From assembly GCF_018035235.1 (NCBI RefSeq), contig NZ_WPCV01000002.1, forward strand, positions 1,240,001-1,304,000: a stretch of DNA of 64,000 nucleotides. The letters run 5' to 3'. The notes beneath the pieces are model-generated. The model was not told the DNA's origin and searched no databases. It saw only the letters and a list, made by a program, of their open reading frames with translations. Both the position numbers and the translations under genes were made by a program. Source of the DNA: Citrobacter sp. On2M (GTDB taxonomy: Bacteria > Pseudomonadota > Gammaproteobacteria > Enterobacterales > Enterobacteriaceae). Shown here piece by piece: positions 1-8,661 of the stretch. How positions within the stretch are numbered: the stretch's first letter is position 1; every line of letters begins with the position of its first letter.

Positions 1-62
1 CGATCACACTGCATGAAACTATGAAAAAAACGGCGAAGTATTATATCGAAGGTAATAAATAA
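1..62 (+). CDS. C-terminal end of a sugar-nucleotide epimerase/reductase (partial)
   Basis: The last 19 codons of an open frame run in from the left edge and stop at TAA 60-62, which overlaps the next ATG by one base. The tail (ITLHETMKKTAKYYIEGNK) is like the C-terminal helix of NAD-dependent short-chain epimerase/dehydratases of O-antigen loci. A reductase or epimerase of the WbpV/WbpK type would fit, because WbpL- and WbpM-like genes follow. Only the tail is visible, so the family is an inference and no specific reaction is claimed. Confidence 0.55.
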   Translation, partial: ITLHETMKKTAKYYIEGNK

Positions 63-1105
63 TGTTGAATTTAGGGATCGTAATATTCGCATTTTTAGTG
101 TCATGTGCACTGACTTGGGGATTACGCGGTTATGCGATTAAACATAACGTGATTGACCTACCAAACCAGAGAAGTTCGCATTCTGTGCCGACTCCGCGTG
201 GGGGGGGGGTGGCTATTGTCCTGACGCTTTTAGCCGCGCTGGTGTGGTTTTATTTCAGCAACGCGCTGACGGTAGATGGCTTCTTAGGTTTGTTCATTCC
301 GGGGTTAATTGTTGCAGTAATCGGGTTCCTGGATGACCACGGTCATATTGCGGCACGCTGGCGTCTGATGATGCATTTTCTGGCTGCGGCAATTGGCCTA
401 TATTTCTTGGGATCTTTCCCGATTATTACTCTGTTTGGTTACGATCTCTCATTATCATGGATTGGGATGATTCTGGGCTGCTTCTATTTAGTCTGGATGT
501 TGAATTTATACAATTTCATGGATGGAATTAACGGTTTAGCCAGTTCGGAAGCGATCACCTTTGCGGCAAGCAGTGCGTTGTTAATGGTCGTCAACCAGTA
601 TACGTTTGCTCCTGGTAGCATATATCAGCTGACGCTTGCCCTTGCTGGCGCTGCTGCAGGTTTTATTGTCTGGAACTTCCCGGTTGCCAAAATCTTTATG
701 GGGGATGCCGGGAGCGGTTTCCTCGGTATAACCATCGGGCTGATGATCCTCCATATCGCGAAAGTCGATTCAAACTTCTTTATTGCAGAGTTATGTTTGC
801 TGGGGGTCTTCATCGTCGACGCGACTACCACACTGCTGCGCAGAGTGGTGGCTGGGAAGAAAGTCTACGAGGCGCATGCGAGCCATGGTTATCAGATCTT
901 GGCCCGGAAATATGGCAGTCATGTTCCGGTGACGATGATGGCGATCGCCGTTAACCTGCTCTGGCTCTTGCCAATTGCTTATCTAATAGCAGATGCCAAA
1001 ATTGATGGCTTTGTGGGACTGATTATCGCCTGGTTACCACTATTCTTTGTTGCATTTAAATGTGGTGCTGGCGTGAAAGATAAAGAGAGCAACGTCAATG
1101 CATGA
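62..1105 (+). CDS. WbpL/WecA-like polyprenyl-phosphate sugar-1-phosphate transferase
   Basis: This 347-residue polytopic membrane protein belongs to the glycosyltransferase 4 family of WecA, TagO and WbpL. It would start O-unit synthesis by moving a HexNAc-1-phosphate (GlcNAc, FucNAc or QuiNAc type) to undecaprenyl phosphate on the inner membrane. Visible motifs are DLPNQRSSHSVPTPRGGG (33-49), the Asp pair GFLDDHG (88-94), NLYNFMDGINGL (148-159), a later MGDAGSGF and a C-terminal HASHGYQ loop. The last is like WbpL rather than WecA. The start codon overlaps the preceding stop, and the gene overlaps the next one by 8 bases. Residues 47-49 are encoded in a run of ten G. Sugar specificity cannot be read from the sequence. 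Confidence 0.88.
   Translation: MLNLGIVIFAFLVSCALTWGLRGYAIKHNVIDLPNQRSSHSVPTPRGGGVAIVLTLLAALVWFYFSNALTVDGFLGLFIPGLIVAVIGFLDDHGHIAARWRLMMHFLAAAIGLYFLGSFPIITLFGYDLSLSWIGMILGCFYLVWMLNLYNFMDGINGLASSEAITFAASSALLMVVNQYTFAPGSIYQLTLALAGAAAGFIVWNFPVAKIFMGDAGSGFLGITIGLMILHIAKVDSNFFIAELCLLGVFIVDATTTLLRRVVAGKKVYEAHASHGYQILARKYGSHVPVTMMAIAVNLLWLLPIAYLIADAKIDGFVGLIIAWLPLFFVAFKCGAGVKDKESNVNA
200..209 (+). repeat. Ten-base poly(G) tract inside the initiating transferase gene
   Basis: Ten consecutive G residues encode Gly-Gly-Gly and the first base of the next Val in the conserved PRGGG motif of the WbpL-like protein. Runs of this length are known sites of slipped-strand mispairing. Gain or loss of one base would shift the frame after residue 49 and abolish the protein. 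The reading frame is open in this copy. Confidence 0.9.
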
Positions 1106-1658
1106 CCTGATGATTTTGGGAGCTGGTGGCCATGGACGCACACTATGCGAATTGGCCAGACTACTGGGCTATGCGGATATTGTGTTTCTCGATGATAATG
1201 CCTCCCTTTGCCATGAGACCAACAAATATATCATTGGTAAAATTTCAGAGCTACCATTACACATCAACAATGCTAATAACGTCGTTATTGGCATTGGAAA
1301 TAATAAAGTCAGGGAACAACTCTATCTGCAGGTTATCAGCCTGGGTATCCAACCTGCCACTCTTATACATCCGTCTGCATTTGTCAGCCCATCGGCAACG
1401 ATAGCTGATGGTTCAGTGATATTAGCAGGAGCAGTGGTGGGGGCTAATGCAAAATTAGGTGTGGCTTCAATTGTAAATAGTCATTCGACGGTAGATCACG
1501 ATTCTATTCTCGGCGATTTTGCTCATTTAGGTGTCGGTGTTCATCTTGCAGGAAGTGCTAAAATTGGGAAATCAGCTTTTCTGCAAGCTGGTACAGTGGG
1601 TGGTTATAATGCAAAAGTGGACGATTACTCAGTGTGTCCTGCTGGTACTGTTTTATAA
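1098..1658 (+). CDS. PglD/NeuD-like sugar acyltransferase
   Basis: The 186-residue product has an N-terminal nucleotide-sugar binding segment (LMILGAGGHGRTLCELA, 4-20). A C-terminal left-handed beta-helix of hexapeptide repeats follows (for example SATIADGSVILAGAVVG). The region NSHSTVDHD carries the His expected as general base in PglD-type enzymes. This family N- or O-acetylates UDP-amino sugars or glycan residues. It overlaps the WbpL-like gene and precedes the WbpM-like dehydratase, so it may act on the 6-deoxy-amino sugar made by that dehydratase. No aminotransferase is visible in the window to supply a 4-amino substrate. The protein stops right after a repeat turn (CPAGTVL) and looks slightly shorter than usual. 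Confidence 0.8.
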   Translation: MHDLMILGAGGHGRTLCELARLLGYADIVFLDDNASLCHETNKYIIGKISELPLHINNANNVVIGIGNNKVREQLYLQVISLGIQPATLIHPSAFVSPSATIADGSVILAGAVVGANAKLGVASIVNSHSTVDHDSILGDFAHLGVGVHLAGSAKIGKSAFLQAGTVGGYNAKVDDYSVCPAGTVL

Positions 1659-1696
1659 ACTGAAGGCAAGCTTTAACGAGGCGACTAGTTTTTAGT

Positions 1697-3583
1697 ATGC
1701 TAATTTATTTAATATCTTTACCAAGACCAATAAAACGAATCATTACGTTATCTATCGATGTGGTACTGCTCTTATGCGCATTCTGGTTTGCGTTTTGGGT
1801 ACGTATAGATTCACTGACACCATTATATAGTACGTCGCATTGGCTATTGATATTTTCAATAATCGTCGTCACTTTGGCAATATTTGTCAGATTGGGGCTG
1901 TATCGTGCAGTTATTCGCTATATTACGGCTAAGATTCTGCTGGTCGTAGCAGTTGGTATGTTTATATCGTCGATATTGCTGATTATTGCGGCGTTCTATA
2001 CCAATCTTTATCTGCCGAGAACGATTCCATTCATTTACTTCTCATTTGGATTATTGCTTATTGCCGGTTCAAGACTCGGAATGCGAATGCTGGTAAACCG
2101 CGGCATGAAGCGGGGCACCCGAGTCGTCATTTACGGTGCTGGGGCGTCGGGTCGTCAGTTGCTGCCAGCGCTGAGCCAGATGGATGAATATTATCCGGTC
2201 GCTTTTGTCGATGACAACCGTGCCCTGCAGGGGCAGGTTATTCACGGAGTCAGCGTCTTTGCACCAGAAAAACTGGCCTGGTTGATTGAGAAATACGAAG
2301 CGAAGAAAATTTTGCTTGCGATGCCAAGTGCTAGTCGTTCCAGAAAGAATGAAGTGATTAAGACACTGGAAGGTTTACCCTGCGAAGTGCTTTCTATTCC
2401 TGGGATGGTCGACCTGGTAGAAGGTAAAGCGCGGATCGATGCGTTACGCAAAGTGGTCATCACCGACCTGCTGGGGCGAGATCCGGTTTCTCCAATTCCA
2501 GAATTAGTGTCTCGTAATATCAACGGGAAAACGGTTATGGTGACCGGTGCCGGTGGTTCTATTGGCTCCGAACTGTGTCGGCAGATAATCAAAAATAAGC
2601 CCAATCAGATCATTCTGTTCGAGCTGTCAGAGTTCTCACTGTACTCTATTGATTCTGAACTGCGTAATCTGAATCTCAGCCAGGATTTGCAGGTGAAGAT
2701 TTATCCAATTCTTGGTAACGTGCAGGATAAAGAGCATCTCGAAAGATTAATTAATGCATTCAAGGTTGATACGATTTATCACGCAGCTGCTTATAAGCAT
2801 GTGCCTCTTGTTGAGTTCAACGTCCTTGATGGTGTTCGCAATAACATCTTCGGTACTTTGTACTGTGCCCAGGCGGCGGCGAACTGCGGAGTGGAAAACT
2901 TTGTTTTAATTTCCACTGATAAAGCAGTACGGCCTACAAATACGATGGGTGCGACCAAACGTATCGCTGAGCTGGTGTTGCAGGCACTAGCGAAGGAACA
3001 CAGCAAAACCTGCTTCAGCATGGTTCGTTTTGGCAACGTGCTAGGGTCTTCGGGCTCGGTTGTGCCGCTGTTTGAAAAACAGATTGCTTCTGGTGGTCCG
3101 GTAACGTTGACTCATAAAGATATCACGCGTTACTTCATGACTATCCCTGAGGCGGCTCAGTTAGTGATTCAGGCGGGAGCGATGGGAACCGGCGGCGATG
3201 TTTTTGTTCTCGACATGGGTGAGCCGGTGAAAATTATTGACCTTGCGCACCGTATGATTGCGCTGCAGGGGCTATCTGTTCGCGATGATAAACATCCTTA
3301 CGGCGATATAGCGGTACAGACAACGGGCTTGCGTCCGGGTGAGAAACTTTATGAAGAATTGCTCATTGGCAACAACGTTTCTACTACGCAGCATCCTCGC
3401 ATAAAGACTGCAAATGAGGTTATGCTGCCGTGGAGTGAAATGAGTAAACTTCTTGCTGAACTGGATACCGCCTGCCGGGAGTTCGACTATGAGTGCGTAC
3501 GTGAAATACTGTTGCGGGCACCTGCGGCGTTCAATCCAACCGATGGTATCTGTGATTTGCTCTGGAATGAAAGGATTAGTTAA
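1697..3583 (+). CDS. WbpM-like UDP-GlcNAc 4,6-dehydratase
   Basis: This 628-residue enzyme of the WbpM/CapD long form has about four N-terminal membrane segments. A degenerate Rossmann domain (VIYGAGASGRQL, about 144-155) is followed by the catalytic SDR domain with VTGAGGSIGSELCRQI (about 282-297). The motif TDKAVRPTNTMGATKR carries the Met-x3-Lys arrangement typical of this subfamily in place of Tyr-x3-Lys. It would convert UDP-GlcNAc to UDP-4-keto-6-deoxy-GlcNAc, the precursor of QuiNAc, FucNAc or bacillosamine sugars. It lies 38 bases after the acyltransferase on the same strand, and nothing interrupts the frame. The general reaction is well supported by family; the final sugar is unknown. 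Confidence 0.9.
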   Translation: MLIYLISLPRPIKRIITLSIDVVLLLCAFWFAFWVRIDSLTPLYSTSHWLLIFSIIVVTLAIFVRLGLYRAVIRYITAKILLVVAVGMFISSILLIIAAFYTNLYLPRTIPFIYFSFGLLLIAGSRLGMRMLVNRGMKRGTRVVIYGAGASGRQLLPALSQMDEYYPVAFVDDNRALQGQVIHGVSVFAPEKLAWLIEKYEAKKILLAMPSASRSRKNEVIKTLEGLPCEVLSIPGMVDLVEGKARIDALRKVVITDLLGRDPVSPIPELVSRNINGKTVMVTGAGGSIGSELCRQIIKNKPNQIILFELSEFSLYSIDSELRNLNLSQDLQVKIYPILGNVQDKEHLERLINAFKVDTIYHAAAYKHVPLVEFNVLDGVRNNIFGTLYCAQAAANCGVENFVLISTDKAVRPTNTMGATKRIAELVLQALAKEHSKTCFSMVRFGNVLGSSGSVVPLFEKQIASGGPVTLTHKDITRYFMTIPEAAQLVIQAGAMGTGGDVFVLDMGEPVKIIDLAHRMIALQGLSVRDDKHPYGDIAVQTTGLRPGEKLYEELLIGNNVSTTQHPRIKTANEVMLPWSEMSKLLAELDTACREFDYECVREILLRAPAAFNPTDGICDLLWNERIS

Positions 3584-4217
3584 GTAACGAATCGAGCTTG
3601 AAGAAGATCTGGCTGGATGCATAAAAAACAATAAAGCCGATTTTACGAGGGGCAATTACTATTGACCTTAAGGGGGTATATTAGCGTCATTGTGGTAAAG
3701 GTTTTATCCGCTTTTCTGAATATTATAAATAATATAATGGATTACGTGATAAACATGGTTGAGTAGACTTGCGCAAAATGTTGGCATCGTTCTGCTTTAG
3801 ATACTGATATTATTTCGAATATATGCTACACGTTTTCCGACGAAGACCAGTAAATGCGGTAGTGACTTACATTAATTGAACGTGTATTCCTCAAAGAAAG
3901 TACTGGCTTCTATGCATGCTGTTCACCAGAACAAGGAAAGCAAATCGTTTTTCGGGTAATTATCTCAATTTCTAATTGTTGTTACTCGCTTCCGGTAGTT
4001 TTTTTCAAAACGTGGGCTAAACGTACAAGCGAATACGTCGCCATGTTCTGTATAATCCACGTTAAAGAGCCAGTGCAGCTGTGATTTTTATATTCACAAA
4101 GCTCCATTTGGTCCAATTCATCACAAATAAAGTACGATATTAGTGCAAGTTACAAATACTAATGTTACTTGCCAGTTTGTGTAAAATCGATCTTGAAACA
4201 AAAAAGAATTCAATGAT
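3584..4217 (+). other. Gene-free gap between two O-antigen blocks
   Basis: These 634 bases contain no frame I can assign to a protein. Composition falls from mixed to AT-rich along the stretch, which marks the boundary between the wbpM block and the AT-rich glycosyltransferase block. An ops/JUMPstart-like sequence sits at 3855-3866. The region probably holds the promoter and leader of the downstream operon, but I could not pick a convincing -35/-10 pair. Confidence 0.6.
3855..3866 (+). promoter_or_regulatory. ops/JUMPstart-like element (degenerate)
   Basis: The sequence TGCGGTAGTGAC matches the RfaH-recruiting ops consensus (GGCGGTAGYGTN) at all but two positions, the first and the eleventh. 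It is preceded by CCAG, as in many JUMPstart sequences. It lies about 350 bases before the first glycosyltransferase gene, a plausible leader position for an O-antigen operon. The mismatches make function uncertain. Confidence 0.35.
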
Positions 4218-4970
4218 ATGGAAAGTGAAAAAGTCTCGGTTATCATGCCCGTTTACAATGGGAAATCTACAGTTGTACAATCGATTGATTCTATAATGAA
4301 TCAGACTTACAAAAATATAAGGCTATATGTCATTGATGATTGTAGTACTGATGGGACTCTAAATCTATTAGAGAGTCTTTATTCTACAAATAGCAAGGTT
4401 GTAATTTTTAAGAATAACAAAAATTTGGGAGTTGCAAAAACACGGAATGTTGGAATTGAAAAATCGCAGGGGGAGTATATTGCATTTTGCGATTCAGATG
4501 ATTTATGGAGTGAGACGAAACTAGAGAAACAATTAAATATACTCGATACAGGTGATATTGATGTTGTTTGTTCCAATTATAGCACTATTAATATGAAAGG
4601 TGAAAAGATGGCTGAAGTCAACGCTCCACAATTCATTACTTATAAAATGATGCTAGGCAAAAACTACATCGCGAATTTAACTGGTATTTATAATGCAAAG
4701 AAACTAGGGAAGTTTTATCAAAAGAGTATTGGGCATGAGGACTACTTAATGTGGTTGGAAATATTAAGAGCAACTAATTATGCCCAATGCATACAAGAAT
4801 GTCTTGCACAATATAGGGTTTCAAGGGAATCATTATCAGCTAATAAGTTGGTTGCTGCTCGATGGACGTGGAATATCTATAGGAGAGAATTAAAATTATC
4901 AATATTCCCTGCGTTATATTTTTTCTCTCAATATGCCTTTCGGGGGCTGTTAAAGAAATTTTTAAATTAA
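4218..4970 (+). CDS. Family 2 glycosyltransferase
   Basis: The 250-residue protein has a GT-A fold N-terminus: VSVIMPVYNG (6-15), VIDDCSTDGT with the nucleotide-binding Asp, NLGVAKTRNVGI, and FCDSDDLW carrying the DxD-like metal motif. GT2 enzymes transfer a sugar from a nucleotide donor in the cytoplasm, here onto the lipid-linked O unit. The start ATG follows a weak AAAGAA ribosome site. It opens a very AT-rich block but is separated from wzx by 236 bases without a gene. Donor and acceptor cannot be inferred. Confidence 0.85.
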   Translation: MESEKVSVIMPVYNGKSTVVQSIDSIMNQTYKNIRLYVIDDCSTDGTLNLLESLYSTNSKVVIFKNNKNLGVAKTRNVGIEKSQGEYIAFCDSDDLWSETKLEKQLNILDTGDIDVVCSNYSTINMKGEKMAEVNAPQFITYKMMLGKNYIANLTGIYNAKKLGKFYQKSIGHEDYLMWLEILRATNYAQCIQECLAQYRVSRESLSANKLVAARWTWNIYRRELKLSIFPALYFFSQYAFRGLLKKFLN

Positions 4971-5206
4971 TAGTTTTAATAATAAACTATCCTAAGATTT
5001 TTATTGCAGGATGTGTTACGCTGTTTTGTAGAAAAATGTATAACAGGCTACAAGCAGTAGTACATCAGCGATGAGTTTTGAGGCCCAAATGCCATTGCAT
5101 TGATTATTCGCCTAGGGCATAAATTTGCTTTAATGTATTTAGAAGTAAAAAAATTGCTAGGTTTATCATTAATTCTTTTCTGGAATTAAAAACGCAGGAT
5201 AAAAAA

Positions 5207-6460
5207 TTGTCTAGTTTTGCCAATAAAAAGAAAATGATCAAAGATGTATTCTTGGGTCTATATATTTTACAATTGTTTAACTATGTTGCTCCTGTGATCA
5301 TTATCCCTATAATTATTAGCCACATTGGGTTGGATAAATATGGTGAGCTAATATACATTACAGCTATATATCAAGTGGTTTCATTATTCGTTGATTTTGG
5401 ATTTACCTATACATCGCCAGTGGCTGCAGCTCGATATCGCAATAATAAAGAAGAATTACATATATACCATACGACAATAATATTTCTGAAAAGCATATTG
5501 TTTATTTTTGCTTTGGTTACAGTAAGTTTGTTATCGTTGTTGAATTTTATACAATCTTCACCTATTTATATTGCATCAGTATTTTTATGTGCGATAGGGA
5601 ACGTATTTACTCCTTTATGGCTATTTCAGGGGTTAGGAGACTTTAAATTCCTATCATCATGCCAAATAATTACACGTGTATTATTATTTTTCTCGCTTTT
5701 AATTTATTTAATATGTGACGGAAAGAATTTATTCATTATTAGCCTGTTGCAGAATGGGAGTTTGCTCCTTTGTTATTTTTATGTCAGGAAAAGAACTTTT
5801 CCGATCAATATTAGACAGCTTGAACATAAACAATGCCTTTCAGAAATTAAGCAAGCAGGAAACGTTTTCGTTGGTGTGTTAGGAACAATTAGCTATGGTA
5901 GCTTAATACCTATATTAATTGGGAATTATTGTGGACATGTCAGTTTAGGTATTTATTCGATAGTACAAAAGCTTACTGCTGCTTGCCAAAGCTTAATTGT
6001 TCCTGTCTCTCAGTACATGCTCTCAGAGGTTTCGAAGCAACATACAACAAGCGAAACTGAATTCACTTCAAAAATTAAGCAAAGCCTGGTGATTCATTTA
6101 ACAATAAGTTCAATAGCCTGTGTTTGTTATCTTCTATTTGGACAGGTTACAGCCCGGATCATTGGTAATGTGAATGTTTCTTTTACAATAATTGCGATAT
6201 CTTCCGTAATAACGATATTCTCATCTCTTAATAATGTACTTGGCGTACAGTTTTTAATACCAACAGATAACGTCAGATTGCTTAGAACCGCTAACATTAT
6301 GTCCGGTATTGTTGTTGTCTCAATATCATGGTTTATGATTAATAATTACAATGTGCTCGGTGGAGTCGCATTGAATCTTCTGGGTGAGTTATTGGTGTTT
6401 ATATTTTTAGCCTGCGTTGCGAAACGAAAATGGAAAGGAGATAGCAACAGTGCAATTTAA
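5207..6460 (+). CDS. wzx: O-antigen flippase Wzx
   Basis: The 417-residue, almost wholly hydrophobic protein has about twelve predicted membrane segments and the general pattern of the polysaccharide transporter (PST) family. It would flip the undecaprenyl-linked O unit across the inner membrane. I use the TTG start at 5207 because an AGGA ribosome site lies just upstream (in GCAGGAT) at good spacing. The next in-frame ATG (5234) lacks one. The gene is very AT-rich and overlaps wzy by 11 bases. Wzx is preferred over Wzy from the even spread of helices, the absence of a large periplasmic loop, and the polymerase candidate next door. Confidence 0.82.
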   Translation: MSSFANKKKMIKDVFLGLYILQLFNYVAPVIIIPIIISHIGLDKYGELIYITAIYQVVSLFVDFGFTYTSPVAAARYRNNKEELHIYHTTIIFLKSILFIFALVTVSLLSLLNFIQSSPIYIASVFLCAIGNVFTPLWLFQGLGDFKFLSSCQIITRVLLFFSLLIYLICDGKNLFIISLLQNGSLLLCYFYVRKRTFPINIRQLEHKQCLSEIKQAGNVFVGVLGTISYGSLIPILIGNYCGHVSLGIYSIVQKLTAACQSLIVPVSQYMLSEVSKQHTTSETEFTSKIKQSLVIHLTISSIACVCYLLFGQVTARIIGNVNVSFTIIAISSVITIFSSLNNVLGVQFLIPTDNVRLLRTANIMSGIVVVSISWFMINNYNVLGGVALNLLGELLVFIFLACVAKRKWKGDSNSAI

Positions 6461-7823
6461 GCGAACACCACTCTTGGTTGTGTATGTTAGCCTTCTGGTA
6501 ATACTTGTAGTTTCATTTTTAGTTGACGACAATGTGGCTAGATCGACTTATATTTTGGTTGTTGCTACTATAACAGTCTTCATTGTATCCTTTTTATGTA
6601 ATAAAGTTACTTCCCCTGCCAGTCTCCTGATTATATCTTCGTTTGTTTTTTTAGGATGTAGGCCATTCCTGTCAGTTTTTACCAACTATGATTTTCGTAT
6701 TGCGGATTGGTTTATCACTGGTTACATGGACGATAATGTTGCATATGCTAATTATGCCATCTCACTAATGTATTTCGGATATATTATAGCATTAGTTATT
6801 AGTAAGAACACTCGGGCCTGTCATGTCTCTGAGTGTGGAGGGCGATATTCTGCACCTTCTTTAAAGTTCCTGTTTATACTTTTCATTCTGGGTTCAGTAG
6901 GAATGGTCTTGAAGGGGCTTTATTTCTTCTACTATATAGAATCAAATAGTTATGTTGGTATCTATCAGAATAATATAAGTGTACCGCTTGGTTATAATTT
7001 TCTTTCTAGCCTGTTCTACTACTCTTTTTTCCTGATCTGTGCCTTCTTTAAGAAATTCAGAGTCAGGAAAACTTTTCTTCTGGTGGCAGTTATTATAGCT
7101 GCCTTTAGTTCACTAAAGGGAAGTAGGGGGGAATTTATAACATTTTTGCTGACAGTAATCTGCATTTATTACAACGATATTCAAATTAGAAATAAAAAGC
7201 TCATTGCAAAAATGCTGATTGTCTTCTTGATAGTTTTCGCTTTGAGTGAGTTCATTTCTATGTGGCGGTCTGGTGGTAGTTTTATCGCCTTGCTGGAGGG
7301 AAATAACCCAATAGTGGATTTTTTATATGGAATGGGAGTGTCTTACATCACAGTTTTCCAGAGTGTAAAACTTCACATGGTTGATGGCATATCCAATATT
7401 TCATATTTATTTAGTCAGATTATCATAACGGTGACATCTATTCTTGGTATTGGAGTGGAGCTGCCCTCAATTAGTTATAGCAATCTGGCATCTGCCACAG
7501 CTAATCCAGAACTATATAGTGAAGGATATGGGTTAGGTGGGAGCTATCTTTCTGAATCATTGTTGGCAATGGGGCTTATTGGATGTCTAATAATGCCCTT
7601 ACTTGTACTGCTGCTATTGAATAGTTCTGAAAAGTTTACAAAAGAAAACCCACTGATATACTTTGTTTATTTTAGTATTTTACCACCAATATTCTTTATT
7701 CCCAGAGAAACATTGTTATACTTCTTCCCTTATTTGCTGAAAAGTATATTTGTTGCATTCTTTATAGTTTTATACTCAAATTACAAAACTAGAGTGTCAG
7801 GATATGATCAAAAAAAATGTTAG
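6450..7823 (+). CDS. wzy: O-antigen polymerase Wzy
   Basis: This 457-residue membrane protein has about ten to twelve hydrophobic segments and a longer hydrophilic stretch in the second half (ATANPELYSEGYGLGG region). An SLKGSRGEF segment, like those in oligosaccharide repeat unit polymerases, lies before it. It would polymerise O units in the periplasm. An in-frame TTG exists at 6417, but I chose the GTG at 6450 because AAGGAG lies nine bases before it. The start lies inside the end of wzx and the end overlaps the next GT2 gene by 20 bases. Wzy proteins are poorly conserved, so the call rests on topology and position. Confidence 0.8.
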   Translation: MQFKRTPLLVVYVSLLVILVVSFLVDDNVARSTYILVVATITVFIVSFLCNKVTSPASLLIISSFVFLGCRPFLSVFTNYDFRIADWFITGYMDDNVAYANYAISLMYFGYIIALVISKNTRACHVSECGGRYSAPSLKFLFILFILGSVGMVLKGLYFFYYIESNSYVGIYQNNISVPLGYNFLSSLFYYSFFLICAFFKKFRVRKTFLLVAVIIAAFSSLKGSRGEFITFLLTVICIYYNDIQIRNKKLIAKMLIVFLIVFALSEFISMWRSGGSFIALLEGNNPIVDFLYGMGVSYITVFQSVKLHMVDGISNISYLFSQIIITVTSILGIGVELPSISYSNLASATANPELYSEGYGLGGSYLSESLLAMGLIGCLIMPLLVLLLLNSSEKFTKENPLIYFVYFSILPPIFFIPRETLLYFFPYLLKSIFVAFFIVLYSNYKTRVSGYDQKKC

Positions 7824-8661
7824 TGTGATAATACCTAGTTATAATCGTGCACATTTATTGTGTAAAATTTTACCAGGGTACTTTCAGGAAGAAGTACAGG
7901 AAGTCATTGTTATCAATGATTGCTCGACTGATAATACTCGTGAAGTGCTATTGGAAATGCAATATAAATTCCCAAATTTGATTGTGCTTGAAAACGACAC
8001 AAATAAGAAACAAACTTTTTCAAAGAACCGCGGATTAGATATTGCGAAAGGGGAATATATTTTCTTTGGTGATGATGACTCATTTTTGCAGGAGGGAACA
8101 ATTGCAAGAATGTTAGACACAAAGAAAAAAACGAACGCAGATATTGTTGGTGCCAGAATTCTTTACATGAATAATAATGAGACTGAGTTTACACAATGTA
8201 TTGCGCGGCATAAACGCGAAGGCAGATTTGTAAGTGACCTAAGTAAAATGGAATTTAGCTTTACTGCTGAATTAGAGAGCCCGGTGGAGTGTTTTTATGC
8301 GCAAGCACTCATACTTGTCAGACGCGAACTTATTGGCAATTCACGTTTTAGCGAAATTTATACCGGAAATTGTTATCGGGAAGAAACAGATTTCATGTTA
8401 AGTTTGTATTTGCAGAAATATAAATTTGTTTATGATTCCCAGGCGCTATTAATTAATTTACCTCCACAACAGGCTACTGGAGGTGCAAGAACAGCTAACA
8501 AACTTAAATATCATTATGAGAGTGTAATAAATAATTATCGGTTCTTAAAAAAATTTAATCAACAAATTAATGAAGTTACCAACGATAACCACACGATATT
8601 GTATCGCCAGCTTTATTTTATTTACTCAAAGTTATCCTCATTCTCAAGGAAGTTTCTTTAA
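7804..8661 (+). CDS. Family 2 glycosyltransferase
   Basis: The 285-residue protein starts with VSVIIPSYNRAHLL and has VINDCSTDNT and FFGDDDSFLQ, the GT-A nucleotide- and metal-binding motifs of family 2 transferases. A later EETDFMLSLYLQ segment is placed where the catalytic-base acidic residues usually lie. The start is preceded by TCAGGA. It overlaps wzy by 20 bases, and its stop shares a base with the next ATG, so translation is probably coupled. It would add one sugar to the O unit; which one is unknown. Confidence 0.85.
   Translation: MIKKNVSVIIPSYNRAHLLCKILPGYFQEEVQEVIVINDCSTDNTREVLLEMQYKFPNLIVLENDTNKKQTFSKNRGLDIAKGEYIFFGDDDSFLQEGTIARMLDTKKKTNADIVGARILYMNNNETEFTQCIARHKREGRFVSDLSKMEFSFTAELESPVECFYAQALILVRRELIGNSRFSEIYTGNCYREETDFMLSLYLQKYKFVYDSQALLINLPPQQATGGARTANKLKYHYESVINNYRFLKKFNQQINEVTNDNHTILYRQLYFIYSKLSSFSRKFL

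Noticed and set aside
1659-1696. Possible frameshift extending the PglD-like acyltransferase past its stop
   Set aside because: Reading the next bases in the other frames gave no sequence like the usual C-terminus of the family, so the stop is taken as real.
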